Shown: in pieces, positions 6,528 to 16,194 of the stretch
Numbering within the stretch: the stretch's first letter is position 1
Layout of the letters: every line of letters starts with the position of its first letter
NCBI GenBank assembly: GCA_902651635.1
Contig: CACRSC010000008.1
Coordinates: 193,462 to 213,708, forward strand
Direction of reading: 5' to 3'
DNA length: 20,247 nt
DNA from: Mastigamoeba balamuthi
Lineage: Eukaryota; Evosea; Mastigamoebida; Mastigamoebidae
The notes under the pieces: model-generated
Seen by the model: the letters and a program-made list of their open reading frames with translations, nothing else
Databases searched by the model: none
Told to the model about the DNA's origin: nothing
Made by a program: the position numbers and the translations under genes

Positions 6528-8466
6528 TCACAGCTTCATCGCCCTGAGCGCCGCGCACTCGGCCTTGAGCGTGTTGACGATGCTGCCGAAGCTGTTCCTG
6601 CCGGCCTCGTGGCGGCAGATCTTGTGGAAGGTCATCGACAGGCTCGGCAGATACTCGTGCGCCCTGCCGCACGACTGCCTCATGACCGCCGCCAGCTCCG
6701 ACACGCACTCGTCGCGGTGCCTGCGCAGCACACCGCGCAGGCGCCCGTGTCAGTCAGGAGCAGAGAGTGAGCGGGACGGAGGGTTGCAGGGGCACCTGTT
6801 GGCCTCGCCGCTGGCCTTGTAGCAGGCGCTGGTGTCGCCGCAGCACTCGAGGCGGCAGAGGGAGGTGTCCTTGCCCTTGCTCTGGCAGGTCTTGAGGCAG
6901 GGGCATGCCGCGGAGGTGCACGTCGTGCACGGGGGCGCCGCGTAGATCCTGCCGTTGACGCTGTGCAGCAGGCGCTCGGCGATGCGGTCGATGGCCGCGT
7001 GGGCGTCGAGCTCCCTGCGCAGGCGCTCGGCCGTCTGGCGCGTGGGCGCCAGCTCGTGCATGCGACGGGCGGCCTCGAGCGTGACGTCCCACGCGCGCAC
7101 AGGGCTGCTGGCGGGGGCCGAGGCCTGCAGGCGCAGCGCGGGCGACGGGCCGAAGTAGTCGGCGATCGTGAAGCTCGTGATGGTCGACTCGCCGTACTGG
7201 CACGGCTGGCTGTACGAGCCGGTCCCGTTCTGCATGTACGCGACTGGGCAGGGGAGGGGGGAAGAGAGATGAGCTGTGTTGGGCGATGCGGCCAACGGGC
7301 CAGCAGAAGAAGGAGAGAGATGGACGCACAGGAGCCGTCAAACTGGTTCTGGAGCGTGTTGGTGTTGTGGGACGCGGGCTCCATGTAGTGCATGTTGGCA
7401 AAGGCCCACGTGTCGGTCAGGTACGCGTGGTACACGTCGCTCCACTGGTCCGCGTAGCTGCTGTCCCCGACGGGCGACGCACTGCCCCATACAGATAGAG
7501 AGAGAGGACCTGAGTGCAATACAACACAACAGGCGGTCAAGGGCGCACGTCGCGATGTAGGCCCTCGGGGGCAGCTTGGCCCTGTAGAAGTTGGAGCCGG
7601 CCTCGCAGGCCTCGATGTAGAAGACGAGCGTGTCGTACTTCTTGTTCTGGTACATCTGCATCAGCCCGTCCTGCAGCACCGTCCACTCGAGGTCGCCGTT
7701 GGGGAAGCACAGCACCCCCGACCCTCCGTGGTCCCTGCCCTCCCCAAGTCAGAGACACCCTTGCGTCGCATCAGGACGTACGAGAAGAAGACGAAGACGT
7801 GGTCCGAGGAGGTGCTGCCCAGGACCTTGCCGCTGCCGTCGGTGGGCTTCTGGCCCGCCAGGATCTTGATGAAGTTCTCGGGCGTGACGGCGGCGCCCGT
7901 GTAGTCCTTGGGCACGCCGTGGTACACGTCGGGGCCGCCGATCTCGTTGATGATGGTGCCCTTCTTGGGGTTCTCCTCGTCTTGTTTTGTGTTCGTTGCG
8001 TCAATTGCTTTGAAAATGGAAAGAAGGGGCGAAAAAACGAGAAACCCGCTCGTGTTCCCCCACGCAAAAACGAGCGGGGAAAGCAAGGGAGGGGAGCGGG
8101 GCGCACTGTTGGCGATGTCGTCGTACATGAAGACGATGATGTGCTCCTCGGGGACGCCCTTCTGCCTGAGCACCTGGTACATGTGGCAGATGTCTGCCTG
8201 GTGCCGGTAGTTGCTGGCAGCACGATGGCACAACGGCAACGTCAGGGTCCCCAGCCAGCCAAGCCACCCAGCCACCCCAGCCACCCACCAGGAGGGCCCA
8301 CCCCAGAGACGGGAGGGGCGCACTAGTACTCGTTGCTGCCGGCCACGAGGACGGCCCAGAAGTTGGTGGCACGCTGCTGCGCGGTCATGCGGTCCAGCAC
8401 GGCAGGCGCCGGGGCCGCGAGAGCGCAGGCAGCGCACAGGGCAATGAGGACAGCAGCGGTGCGCAT
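6528..8466 (-). CDS. Legumain-like asparaginyl endopeptidase (peptidase C13), seven exons
   Basis: Exons on the minus strand are 8466-8324, 8213-8107, 7980-7782, 7734-7549, 7481-7330, 7243-6796 and 6720-6528. They join in frame to 475 residues. The six introns are 110, 126, 47, 67, 86 and 75 nt, with donors GTGCGC, GTGCGC, GTACGT, GTGCGC, GTGCGT and GTGCCC. The protein has an N-terminal signal peptide ([18 protein letters not shown]), the [19 protein letters not shown] motif, DDIANNEENP, catalytic His152 in SDHGG and catalytic Cys193 in IEACEAG. These match the C13 fold, which cleaves after Asn in endolysosomes, vacuoles or the secretory route. The C-terminal prodomain is present but contains an unusual nine-cysteine segment (residues 368-403) before a helical region with four more Cys (417, 429, 447, 467). 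Length is normal for the family. Lysosomal or phagosomal targeting is inferred. Confidence 0.9.
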
Positions 8467-9189
8467 TGGCGGTGGTGTGCGGGTGCGTCCGCTGGTGGGC
8501 TGGCTGGTGTGTTGAGTTGGGAGTGCTTTTTGAGAGTGCGGTGGGGGCGCGGACGAGATGTGAGAAGAACGGGGGAAATATCTGCGGGGGAGGGTGCGCG
8601 TGGGTGCGGTGCCCACACCGGACCAGAGTGTGCGCCCAGACGTCACCAGAATGTACAACCTCAAAACGCGTCACGTTCGCGTATCCGTGCCCACACCCGT
8701 ATCTCTCTGGGTCCACCGGGCCTGTCTCCGTATGGGGAAGGCGCTTTTGTTCGGTCCTTTATGGCCGGTTGTCGGCCTGATTGATGTTGCACGAACTCCG
8801 GTTCTTCTGCCAGCGAACCATCTCGCATTCTTCCGGTTTCGCAGAGCTGGCGACAGAGAACGGACCCCCCCCCCCCCAAGGGAATGGGACCGAGACACAA
8901 CGAGGTATCTGGTCACCACACGATGGCCAGTTGTGCTCAGAACTGCCGGCTTCCCATAAGCTCCAGTGGCCGCCAAAGCTGACAACATCTATGAACCAGA
9001 CAGCAACTAACTATTTGTTCTCTTCCTCTGGGTCTTTCAGAAGCTCTAAAAGAAAGTGAATCACAGAGCAGAACTCTGGACTGGGAGCATTCGGTTCGGC
9101 GACTGCTCCAAACGCCACAGTGCGCAAAACGCATAATTTCGAACATTGCAATCACCCTCTCAATCTATCATTTGATTGTTGGTTCGAAG
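8467..9189. other. Intergenic region upstream of legumain, up to the hAT insertion
   Basis: No supported gene. It should contain the legumain promoter, read leftwards, and, beyond the hAT insertion, the original upstream region of the gene at 12502. It contains a minus-strand CGTGACGC (8668-8675), as in the macin 2 element, and a run of about 14 C near 8867-8878. The last eight bases (9182-9189) are the hAT target-site duplication. Confidence 0.45.
9182..9189 (+). repeat. hAT target-site duplication, left copy
   Basis: GTTCGAAG directly precedes the left terminal inverted repeat and is identical to the eight bases after the right terminal repeat (12402-12409). Eight-base duplications are the hallmark of hAT insertion. 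Confidence 0.93.
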
Positions 9190-9207
9190 CAGTGCCGGGC
9201 AGTGAGA
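9190..9207 (+). repeat. hAT left terminal inverted repeat
   Basis: This 18-base end pairs with 12384-12401 with a single C/T difference at the sixth base. Confidence 0.92.
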
Positions 9208-9639
9208 GAAAAAACGTCTCTCGATACTCGATAGTGAGACGCCCTCCTCTCTCGATTATCGATAACACTCTCGATAATATCTCGTTAGATATGAATATCA
9301 AGTATCTTCTGCTGCGCAAAAAGCGGTTGGCTGGCAAACCGTTTGCGGGTGACCGTCATCGGGCCGACGACGTGCCGCGATGTGGGCCCCGAGACGGGCA
9401 GTGGGAGCGACCACTCGTCGCCGGCGAGTCGGAAGCTCAGCGAGTCGACCCCGAGGCGGAAGATGCTGAGGCTGCGGCCGGGCTCAACCGTGTGCAGCTC
9501 CGAGGGCTCCGAGGTCTTCCAGGCACGGCGCTCCAGCCACACTATTGATGTCATTGATGGCATTGATGGCGTAATCAATGGCGTCATTTGGTGCGCGCCC
9601 TGCTTTTTTCCTTCATGGACCCTTTTCACACGCGCGTGG

Positions 9640-12249
9640 ATGCAGCAGCCGACGGACGTTGCTCGTGGCGTGCAGCTTGCCATGATGGCGCAAGCCGGGA
9701 GGGCACAAGCTCAAGCTGCGAAACCTCCCACTGCCACCCAGAAAGCCCTCGCTGTGCAGCCTGCTCCCTCTGGTGCACGTCGGCATCTCGGACTCTTCAA
9801 GATGATCTCGCAGCAGGCGCACGATAAAGCTCTAGTGACCGCGAACGCCGCTGCAGCCCTCACCGGCCCAGTGGTACCCGCGGCGGCTGACTCTCAGCCA
9901 GATGAACCTCCTGGACCTCCCGGATCGTTGAAACGGCCATTTGTCGTCGACGAGACTGACAGCTCTCAAAGCGGCCCACCACCAAAGACGTGTGCCAAGC
10001 GGTCCGAGGTCTTCACAACTGGTGATCTCCCCTTCGTGGTCCATTCTCTTTGTGCTATGACTAACGGGATACCTTTCCGCTGTGCAGGCAAGTTCGTTGT
10101 CGAAGGTAGTTGTGCAAGGTGCACGAGGTGCGGGATGACCGTGCCTATGAAGGACGGGAACACCAGCGGCCTCCTGTGGCACGAGCAGTCAAAGCATATG
10201 CCAATGTTCAATCAGACGACGCACAACCAGTTCATTCCGATCAAGGCGGAGTCCCCGACGCACATGGTTTGCCATCCTCTCCCCTTCTCTCTTCCTCTCC
10301 CCCTCCCCCCCTCCCTCCCCCCCCCCCTTCTCCCCTTCCCCTATATTGAGCCGCATTTCCTCTTCTCCAGGAGATTGAGAAGTGCATCGTCGGACTGGTT
10401 ACAGAGGAGCTTCGGCCTCTTTCAATTGCCGAGTCGCCTAACCTGCGCAAGCTCATGGACACTCTGCGCCCCGGGGCTTCAAAGTTGCTCCCCTCGCGTC
10501 GTGATCTGTCAAGAAGGCTCATCCCCGAAACATACGAAAAGCTCTGTGTGGAGGTGCTTTCAGTTTCTCTTTACCACTTTCCGCCCAATTGCCTGACATC
10601 ATTTCTCTGCTCTCTCAAGGTGGCCGCATGGCTCAACGAGGGGAACAAGAAGGTTGCAGTGTCTGCAGACACGTGGACAAGCGCACACGAAGACAACTAC
10701 GTCACGCACTATGCGCACTTCATCACCTGCACCTTCAAGTACTATGTTGTGCTGTTGGACGTGGAGCTTGTCGAGGGTACGACTGCCCAAGACACGTGCA
10801 ATGTCCTCACGAGGTTGAAGAACAAGTTCGAAATTGAGGTGCATTGCTCCCCCCCCCCTTGCACCCCTGTGAACTGTTTTTTTACTCACTCATCCCCACC
10901 CACATGCAGATCATTGCCTACGTCGGGGACACAATGTCAATAAACCCAGCTGCAGCGGCAATTGGCGGGTTCGACTTCTGGGGCTGCAGTCTTCATGTAC
11001 TTGCACTGTCGGTCAACAATGCGATCGAGTCGGACGCCAAGCTCGTCACACTGCTCGACACCGTGAAGAAGGTCGTGGTGCACTTCGCTCACAGTGCCAA
11101 GGACGCTCGGCTCCTCTCGGCGTACTTGGACAAGCACCAGACACCCGCGATTGGGTTGAAGCGGAGGCTTGTCCAGGCTAACAAGACGCGGTGGAATTCC
11201 ACGTTCAACATGCTCCAGCGGTTCGTCACCATCCCCAACCTCTCTTGTCCATCTCGAAAGTCTTGCTCACACAACCCCATCCCAGCTTTCTCCTCTTCTA
11301 TGATGGAGTGGTGAGCGTTCTGTCGCAGAGCTCGACGTACAAGCAGGTGAACTTGGTCAGCATCATTGGCCCGCAGAAGGTGGACTACCTACAGCAGGTC
11401 GTCGATGTTCTCTCGTTTCCTGCCGCTGTCACGAATGAGATGCAGCGACTCGATGCCCTGTCCAGTGAGGTCGTACCCACAGTCGTGAGCATGCTGGAGT
11501 TGATGGCCAAACCCGAGATCACTCGGCTGTGGTGTGCTTCTGCTCTAGCAATCGCCTTCTCGTTCAGCACAGTCCTTCGAGCTTGTCTTCTCGGGGCAGG
11601 CCAGAAACCCAGCATCTTCACGGTGGACCACCTCGTGACCTGCGCTGTCGATCCGCGGTTTAAGAACCTCGAGTTCCTCGACGAGAGCATGGCAAGTGCT
11701 GTGCAAGCTGCACTTGCCAGGCGCCTGCAGGCTCGAGCAACGGAGATGGCAAATAAAGACGCCTCCCCAGCCCCCCAGTCGTCCCTCGCTGCCCCCGAAC
11801 CACTAAAGGTCACAGTTCCCCGTGCAGCCAGTCCACTTGCACTGATACTGGCCAATCGCACCAAGGGAAGTGTTGCTCATGCTAGCTCTACACCGTCGGT
11901 TGCCAAGTACGACGTGCAGAAAGAGCTGAAGGCGTGGAAGGCTCTTCCTCAGGAGACTTCCAACCCACCCCTTGTCACTCTCTCCAGGCTGCAGTGCGAT
12001 TTTCCCAGTTTTTCCAACCCCCCACCATCCCGCCTCACAACTCTACCATCTCTCAGAGGGACTTTCCCAGTCCTGACATCTCTGGCACAAGAGCTCCTCT
12101 GTGTCCCTGCTGGCTCTCACGAAGTGGAGAGGCTCTGGTCAATTGCGCAGCTTGAGACCTCTGGAAGGCGCTCAAGCCTCAAACCTGACCAGGTGGAGCG
12201 CATGCTGTATGTAAAGTTCAACTCTGAAGCACTCAAAACGAAGCAGTAA
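9640..12249 (+). CDS. hAT transposase with BED zinc finger, six exons
   Basis: Hand-spliced exons are 9640-10266, 10371-10553, 10620-10838, 10910-11220, 11286-11993 and 12057-12249, closing in frame to 746 residues. The start is uncertain: the frame is open upstream, and ATGs at 9640 or 9682 are likely. A BED-type finger is visible at about residues 161-186 (CTRC...NTSGLLWHEQSKH). The catalytic core shows Asp287 (SADTWTS), Asp350 (YVGDTMS), the C-x2-H motif at 369-372 (GCSLH) and TRWNST (436-441). VDPRFK follows, and the C-terminal dimerisation region ends in HEVERLWS, whose Glu707 is the candidate third acid. The introns at 10554-10619 and 11994-12056 are multiples of three without stops, so they might be retained. 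All key residues are present, so the enzyme may be functional. Confidence 0.88.
10267..10370 (+). other. Pyrimidine-rich intron 1 of the transposase gene
   Basis: The donor is GTTTGC and the acceptor TTCTCCAG. The interior is a long C/T tract with C runs (about 10277-10340), which may vary in length between copies. Confidence 0.7.
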
Positions 12250-12383
12250 ACGAATATTTGTTAGATATGCGATATTCCTGACATCATAGATTCACGTGCT
12301 CTCTCGTGAGAGGCAGGGCTCCTCTCGTTTATCGATAAGGATGACGTGGCACGCCTTCTCTCGTTATCGTCTCGATTCTCTCG

Positions 12384-12401
12384 TCTCACTGCCCAGCACT
12401 G
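12384..12401 (-). repeat. hAT right terminal inverted repeat
   Basis: The inverse complement of the left end with one mismatch, followed immediately by the target-site duplication. Confidence 0.92.
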
Positions 12402-12409
12402 GTTCGAAG
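12402..12409 (+). repeat. hAT target-site duplication, right copy
   Basis: GTTCGAAG, identical to 9182-9189. Confidence 0.93.
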
Positions 12410-12501
12410 ACACTTGCCGAGATTCATAGATCTATGGGCATTCCATATCTAGATTCTCTTCATTTTGTTGTTGGTCTTCGGATCTTGGCGTTGGCGTGGG
12501 G

Positions 12502-14754
12502 ATGACAGAGCAGTCTACCAAGCGCCGGCGGGTGTGCACCGCAGAGCTGCCCGCGGCCACCGTGGACGCCCTCGTGGCCGAGTGGGAGCGCTCCGCCGTC
12601 ACGGGCTCGGTGGCCTCGACGCTCTCGGCCGCCGTCCGCTCCCACTACCCCGCCGACCGCGTACGCTCCCCGTCTCCCCCACTCGTCCCTCCCCACCCCC
12701 GCGCCCACCTGGCCCGCACCCCCACCCCCCGCTGCGCAGCCCGCGGCGGTGGACGACGCCCTGGCGCTCTTTGTCGCCGCGCACCCCGAGTACGCCGCTG
12801 TGGCCGTCGCCGCCGTCGCCGAGACCCTCGCCGCACACCCGCGCTCCTACTCGCCCATGCGCCCCCCCTACTGCTCGTTCTCCGCCCTCGCCACCTCCTG
12901 TGCGCTGTCCCCCTCCCCCTGCACGCGCGGCCGCAGGCCCCACCCACAGCATACAAAATTCTCGCATACGCCGGGAATTGATCCTCGGACCCACTACCAC
13001 ACACCAACACCACGCCGGCAGCCGAGCAGTCGTGGGGCGAGGTGGTGGAGGCACTGGGCGCGGTGTGCCTGGCCCAGGCGTCGCGGGGGCTGCCCAGCGC
13101 GCCCTCGTGCGTCGCCTGGCTGGCGGACAGCCTCGTCGACGGCCCCGACAGCTCGCGCGTGCGCTACGTCTCTTGGCTGCGCGGGCAGTCGGTCGCCGCT
13201 CCCGCGCTCTCCTCGCACGTCGGCGCGCTGCTACAGCGCGCCCGCGCGAGGGGAGCCGAGGAGGAGAGGTCGCTGGCCTCTGCGTTCGCCCCGCGGGCCG
13301 TCGAGTGGCACCGCGAGGCCGACGGCCCTCAGGCGCTGGCCGCCATGTCCGCTGCGCTCTCTGCGCACTTTGCTCGCCGCGCGTCCCCCGAGGCCCAGCG
13401 GCAGGCCCGCGCCCTTGTGCGCTCGCGGCCCGTCGTCTTTCAGGTGCGCCCTCCGCACAGAATAGGGCGGGAGCTGCAGACACACGGTGCTCACATGCGT
13501 TGCCCCGTGTGCCTGTGACCCGTGCAGCACCTGCTCGAAGTGCTCGTTCAGGAGAACCCGCCGCCAGCGACGTGGTTCGTCGCCAACTTCCTGCACCCGC
13601 TGCTGCAAGCGCTCGCGGACGACGACGACGACGACGAGTGCGACGCTGCCGCCGCCTCGGCCGCTGCCGGTGCGATGGACACCTCGGACGACGCCCAGCG
13701 CTCGCCCTCGCCCGTGCCGCCCGTGCGCGCGCTCGCCGAGGCGCGCCAGCAGGCCGCGGAGGCGCTGCTGGAGCGGTTCCTGCGCGACCAGACGCTCTGC
13801 CACCTCGTCTTTGCCGCGCACTCGCCCTCAGCGGCCGGGGCGGGGGCCGCGGGCCCGCTCTCGCTGCAGGGCGTCGAGCACTTTGTGGCCAAGGTGCTGC
13901 CGACGTGCGGGGAGACGGCGAGGCCGCGCGTGCTCGACGTGTGGCGCCGCGCGTGGCTCGCGTTCGAGGCGCCGGCGCGGTGGCAGTGGGACAGGGCCAC
14001 GCCGCTGCTGCACCTGCTGCCCGACCTGCCCCCGGACGTGGCCTCGCTCGCCAAGTCCCTCTTCTCCGCGATGCTCGCCAGCGCCGCCTCGCTGCCCGCC
14101 CCAGAGTCCTCGGCACTTCTCTCATCGGTTCTGTCGTTCTTCCTGGCGAGGACCACATGCGGTTCGCGCGCGTGTGTGAGTGGCAACTGCTCGCACTCAT
14201 CCCTGCTGGCCCGTGCAGACGAGGCCGTGGTGGCGCTGCTGTGCGAGCTCGTGGCGGCGATGGCGGGCACGCCGTCGGGGAGGTCGTCGCTGGAGAGCAC
14301 GACGAGGGCATCGCTGGCGGCGGTGCCGCTCTCGCCGCAGAGCAGGCGCGCGCTGCTGGCGATGCTCGAGTCTGCCGTGTCGCTCTCGGCGCCCGAGCAC
14401 GCGAGGATCCTCGCCGCGGCAGTGACGCACCAGTCGTGCGCCGAGGCGCTGCTCTCGTCGTCGCTGGCCTCGGACCCCGCGCTGCAGCAGTCGGCCCTCA
14501 AGCTCCTGTCCGCCGCCTCTGCCCACATGCCACTGTGCGGTCTTCCTCTGCTGCCCGAGTCTCCCGAGCTCCGAGCTCTTAGCCTTGCCCGCGCAGGCGC
14601 TGCTCGCGGTACACCGTGGAGAGGATCGCGGCGACCTTCGGGACGTCGTCGATTGAGGTCACGGACATATCGCGGAAGCTGCTGCTCAGCATCGCGCGTG
14701 CGCACCCAGCGGCCCCCGCTCGCCACTCGCTCCGTCCTGGTGCTCACGACCGAG

Positions 14755-14787
<33 letters not shown>

Positions 14788-15287
14788 GGGTCCCCCCACC
14801 GGCCCCCCCCCCCCCCCCCGCCGTGCCCGCCGCAGAGGCGTCGGAGGACAATTGGAAGACGTGCGTCGCCGTGCTGGCGCACAAGCTGCACATGTCGCGG
14901 GACCCCGCTGCCTGCAACGAGACGATCGGGGTGCTGCAGGACGTCGCCGAGCAGCGCCGCGCGGACGTCCCGTACCTGCTCGACTGCGTGCGCGCCAAGT
15001 TGCTCAGCGGGGCGTCTCCTTCTGTTGGCGCTGCTGTTGCTGCACAGGCGCCAGCAGCCACTCCTCTTGCGCAGCTGCCCGAGCAGCTGCCGTATGCGTG
15101 CGGGAGCGCGCCGGTGCTGCGCTGCCAGCTGAACGCGTCGATACTGAAGCTGCTGGCTGCACTGGCACAGGCGGGAGCAGCGGACAGGGAGTCTCTGGTC
15201 GCCGTCGTGGCGCCCTGTGTGTCGCTGAGCGCACTGTATCCGGAGGAGCAGCGCCACTACCTCCAGCAGATAGCGGATACGAAATAA
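12502..15287 (+). CDS. Unknown 747-residue Ala/Leu-rich helical protein with N-terminal basic motif, seven exons
   Basis: Exons are 12502-12660, 12740-12899, 13022-13443, 13528-14161, 14219-14534, 14597-14697 and 14836-15287, joining in frame to 747 residues. Donors are GTACGC, GTGCGC, GTGCGC, GTTCGC, GTGCGG and GTGCGC. The 57-nt intron 14162-14218 is a multiple of three and stop-free, so it is the least certain. The N-terminus MTEQSTKRRRVC has a nuclear-localisation-like cluster. The rest is dominated by amphipathic Ala/Leu helices with an Asp run at residues 278-283, suggesting an armadillo- or HEAT-like solenoid scaffold. I do not recognise a family; large nuclear scaffold subunits are possible, but nothing diagnostic is visible. 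Third codon positions are strongly G/C. The hAT element lies 92 bp before the ATG. A long C tract sits in the last intron. Confidence 0.65.
14755..14819 (+). repeat. Long C-homopolymer tract inside an intron
   Basis: 31 consecutive C (14755-14785), then GGGGG, then C-rich sequence and a second run of 17 C (14803-14819), all inside the 138-nt last intron of the 747-residue-protein gene. Exact run lengths may be affected by sequencing. Confidence 0.85.
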
Positions 15288-15348
15288 CATCAGGGTTCGT
15301 TTACTATTACCAGAAGGATGGCTTCAACATGCCACACTAAGCACGTTC

Positions 15349-16194
15349 TTAGGTCGTGCTGTGCTTCTGCTTCTGCTCCTTCTGCTCCCTCTTCTCCCCC
15401 TGCTCCTTCTGCTCCTTATGCTCCCTCTGCTCCTTCTGCTCCCTCTGCTCCCTCTGCCCCCGCTGCTCCTTCTGCTCCTTGTTCTCGTCCTGCTTGTCCT
15501 GCTCGTCATGGCTGCCCGAGGTGGCCAGAATGTGCTGGAGCTCCCTCTCCTCGGTTTGCTAGAACTTGTTATGATTTGCAGTCAAATTCAATTGAGGTAA
15601 ATGACGAACCATCGACTCGACAATGACAGGCCCAGCATTCATGATGGCGTCGCAGGACGTGACCTCGCGTACGTACTTGAGGATCATCTTGTTCTGCTCC
15701 GGCTCTGAGCACTCCAACTTGAGCAAATCGCTGAACATGACCGGGCCGTCCCCCCGGTGGTTGATCTTCTCGGCGATCAGCCGCCGCCTCTGCCTTCTGT
15801 GCTCAATTTCCGAGTCCAGCAGGATCAGGGCCGCTGCCGTGCGCTCATCGGGGGCCTGGCGCTTCCTTGCGGCCCTCTCCTGTCCGATGACGTTTCCCGA
15901 ACGTCTGTTAGTAACCAATCACGTGCTGCTGGCACAGCGGCCTTTGGAGCATCGCACCGCGTGCTCGTAAATGCGCTTGACTGCCCGCCGGGCGTTGTTC
16001 CCCCAGTCGGGGCTCATCGGGCCGTGCTGATGCTCCAGGAACGGGATCACCTTCTCGGCCACGACCGCCGCACGGTCGTCATCGCACTTGCAGTTGCGGA
16101 GCAGACCGAGGCACCAGGGGACCCACTGGTCGCCCGACGCCCGCACCTGGGCGATCCACAGCTGCTGGTCGCGGTCGTTGGCGGCGATGCTCAT
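15349..16194 (-). CDS. Unknown 238-residue protein with C-terminal Lys-Glu-Gln repeats, three exons
   Basis: Minus-strand exons are 16194-15958, 15879-15610 and 15558-15349, closing in frame to 238 residues with a TAA stop. Intron 1 (78 nt) has donor GTGCGA, a TACTAAC branch-point-like sequence about 30 nt before the acceptor, and acceptor GGACAG. Intron 2 (51 nt) runs from GTTCGT to TTCTAG, is AT-rich and is a multiple of three. If it were not removed, the reading frame would meet a TAG at its end, so splicing is needed for the tail. The N-terminal part is a compact Trp/Cys-containing region of about 80 residues (QLWIAQVR, WCLGLLRNCKC). The middle is charged and helical, and the last 45 residues are KEQ/REQ repeats likely to form a helix or coiled coil. 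No family recognised. The gene lies tail to tail with the preceding gene, 61 bp apart. Confidence 0.6.
15365..15495 (+). repeat. Imperfect 9-bp tandem repeat (TCTGCTCCY-type)
   Basis: About fourteen imperfect copies of a 9-bp unit. Read on the minus strand in the frame of the adjacent gene they encode EQK/EQR triplets, so the repeat is best explained as the coding repeat tail of that protein. Confidence 0.8.

Larger units (their letters stand above)
9190..12401 (+). mobile_element. Complete hAT-superfamily DNA transposon (3212 bp)
   Basis: The ends are CAGTGCCGGGCAGTGAGA (9190-9207) and, read inward on the minus strand, CAGTGCTGGGCAGTGAGA (12384-12401): an 18-bp terminal inverted repeat with one mismatch, beginning CAGTG as is usual for hAT. 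It is flanked by a perfect 8-bp duplication, GTTCGAAG. Subterminal regions are AT-richer and carry repeated TCTCG and TCGATA motifs at both ends (about 9215-9300 and 12295-12380), likely transposase-binding sites. A stretch with ATTGATG repeats and an inverted copy lies at 9543-9590. The element contains one transposase gene on the plus strand with no disabling change that I can see. It sits 92 bp before the next gene's ATG, so it separates that gene from its original upstream DNA. Confidence 0.93.

Noticed and set aside
12465-14582. 705-codon plus-strand open frame overlapping the 747-residue-protein gene
   Set aside because: Arg/Pro/Ala-rich frame typical of an off-frame reading of GC-rich coding DNA. 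It runs through the splice sites and lacks protein-like composition.
12599-15290. Long minus-strand open frames of 570 and 580 codons
   Set aside because: Low-complexity Arg/Ser/Pro composition, antisense to a better supported spliced gene, and they include the poly-C tract as Gly runs.
15365-15495. CRISPR-like array or Ser-Ala-Pro repeat protein on the plus strand
   Set aside because: The unit is 9 bp with no spacers, and the minus-strand frame continues into a spliced gene that explains it as KEQ coding repeats.
15559-15561. Alternative genetic code in which TAG is read through
   Set aside because: Only one such stop is seen, a good 51-nt intron removes it, and TAA and TGA end other genes normally.
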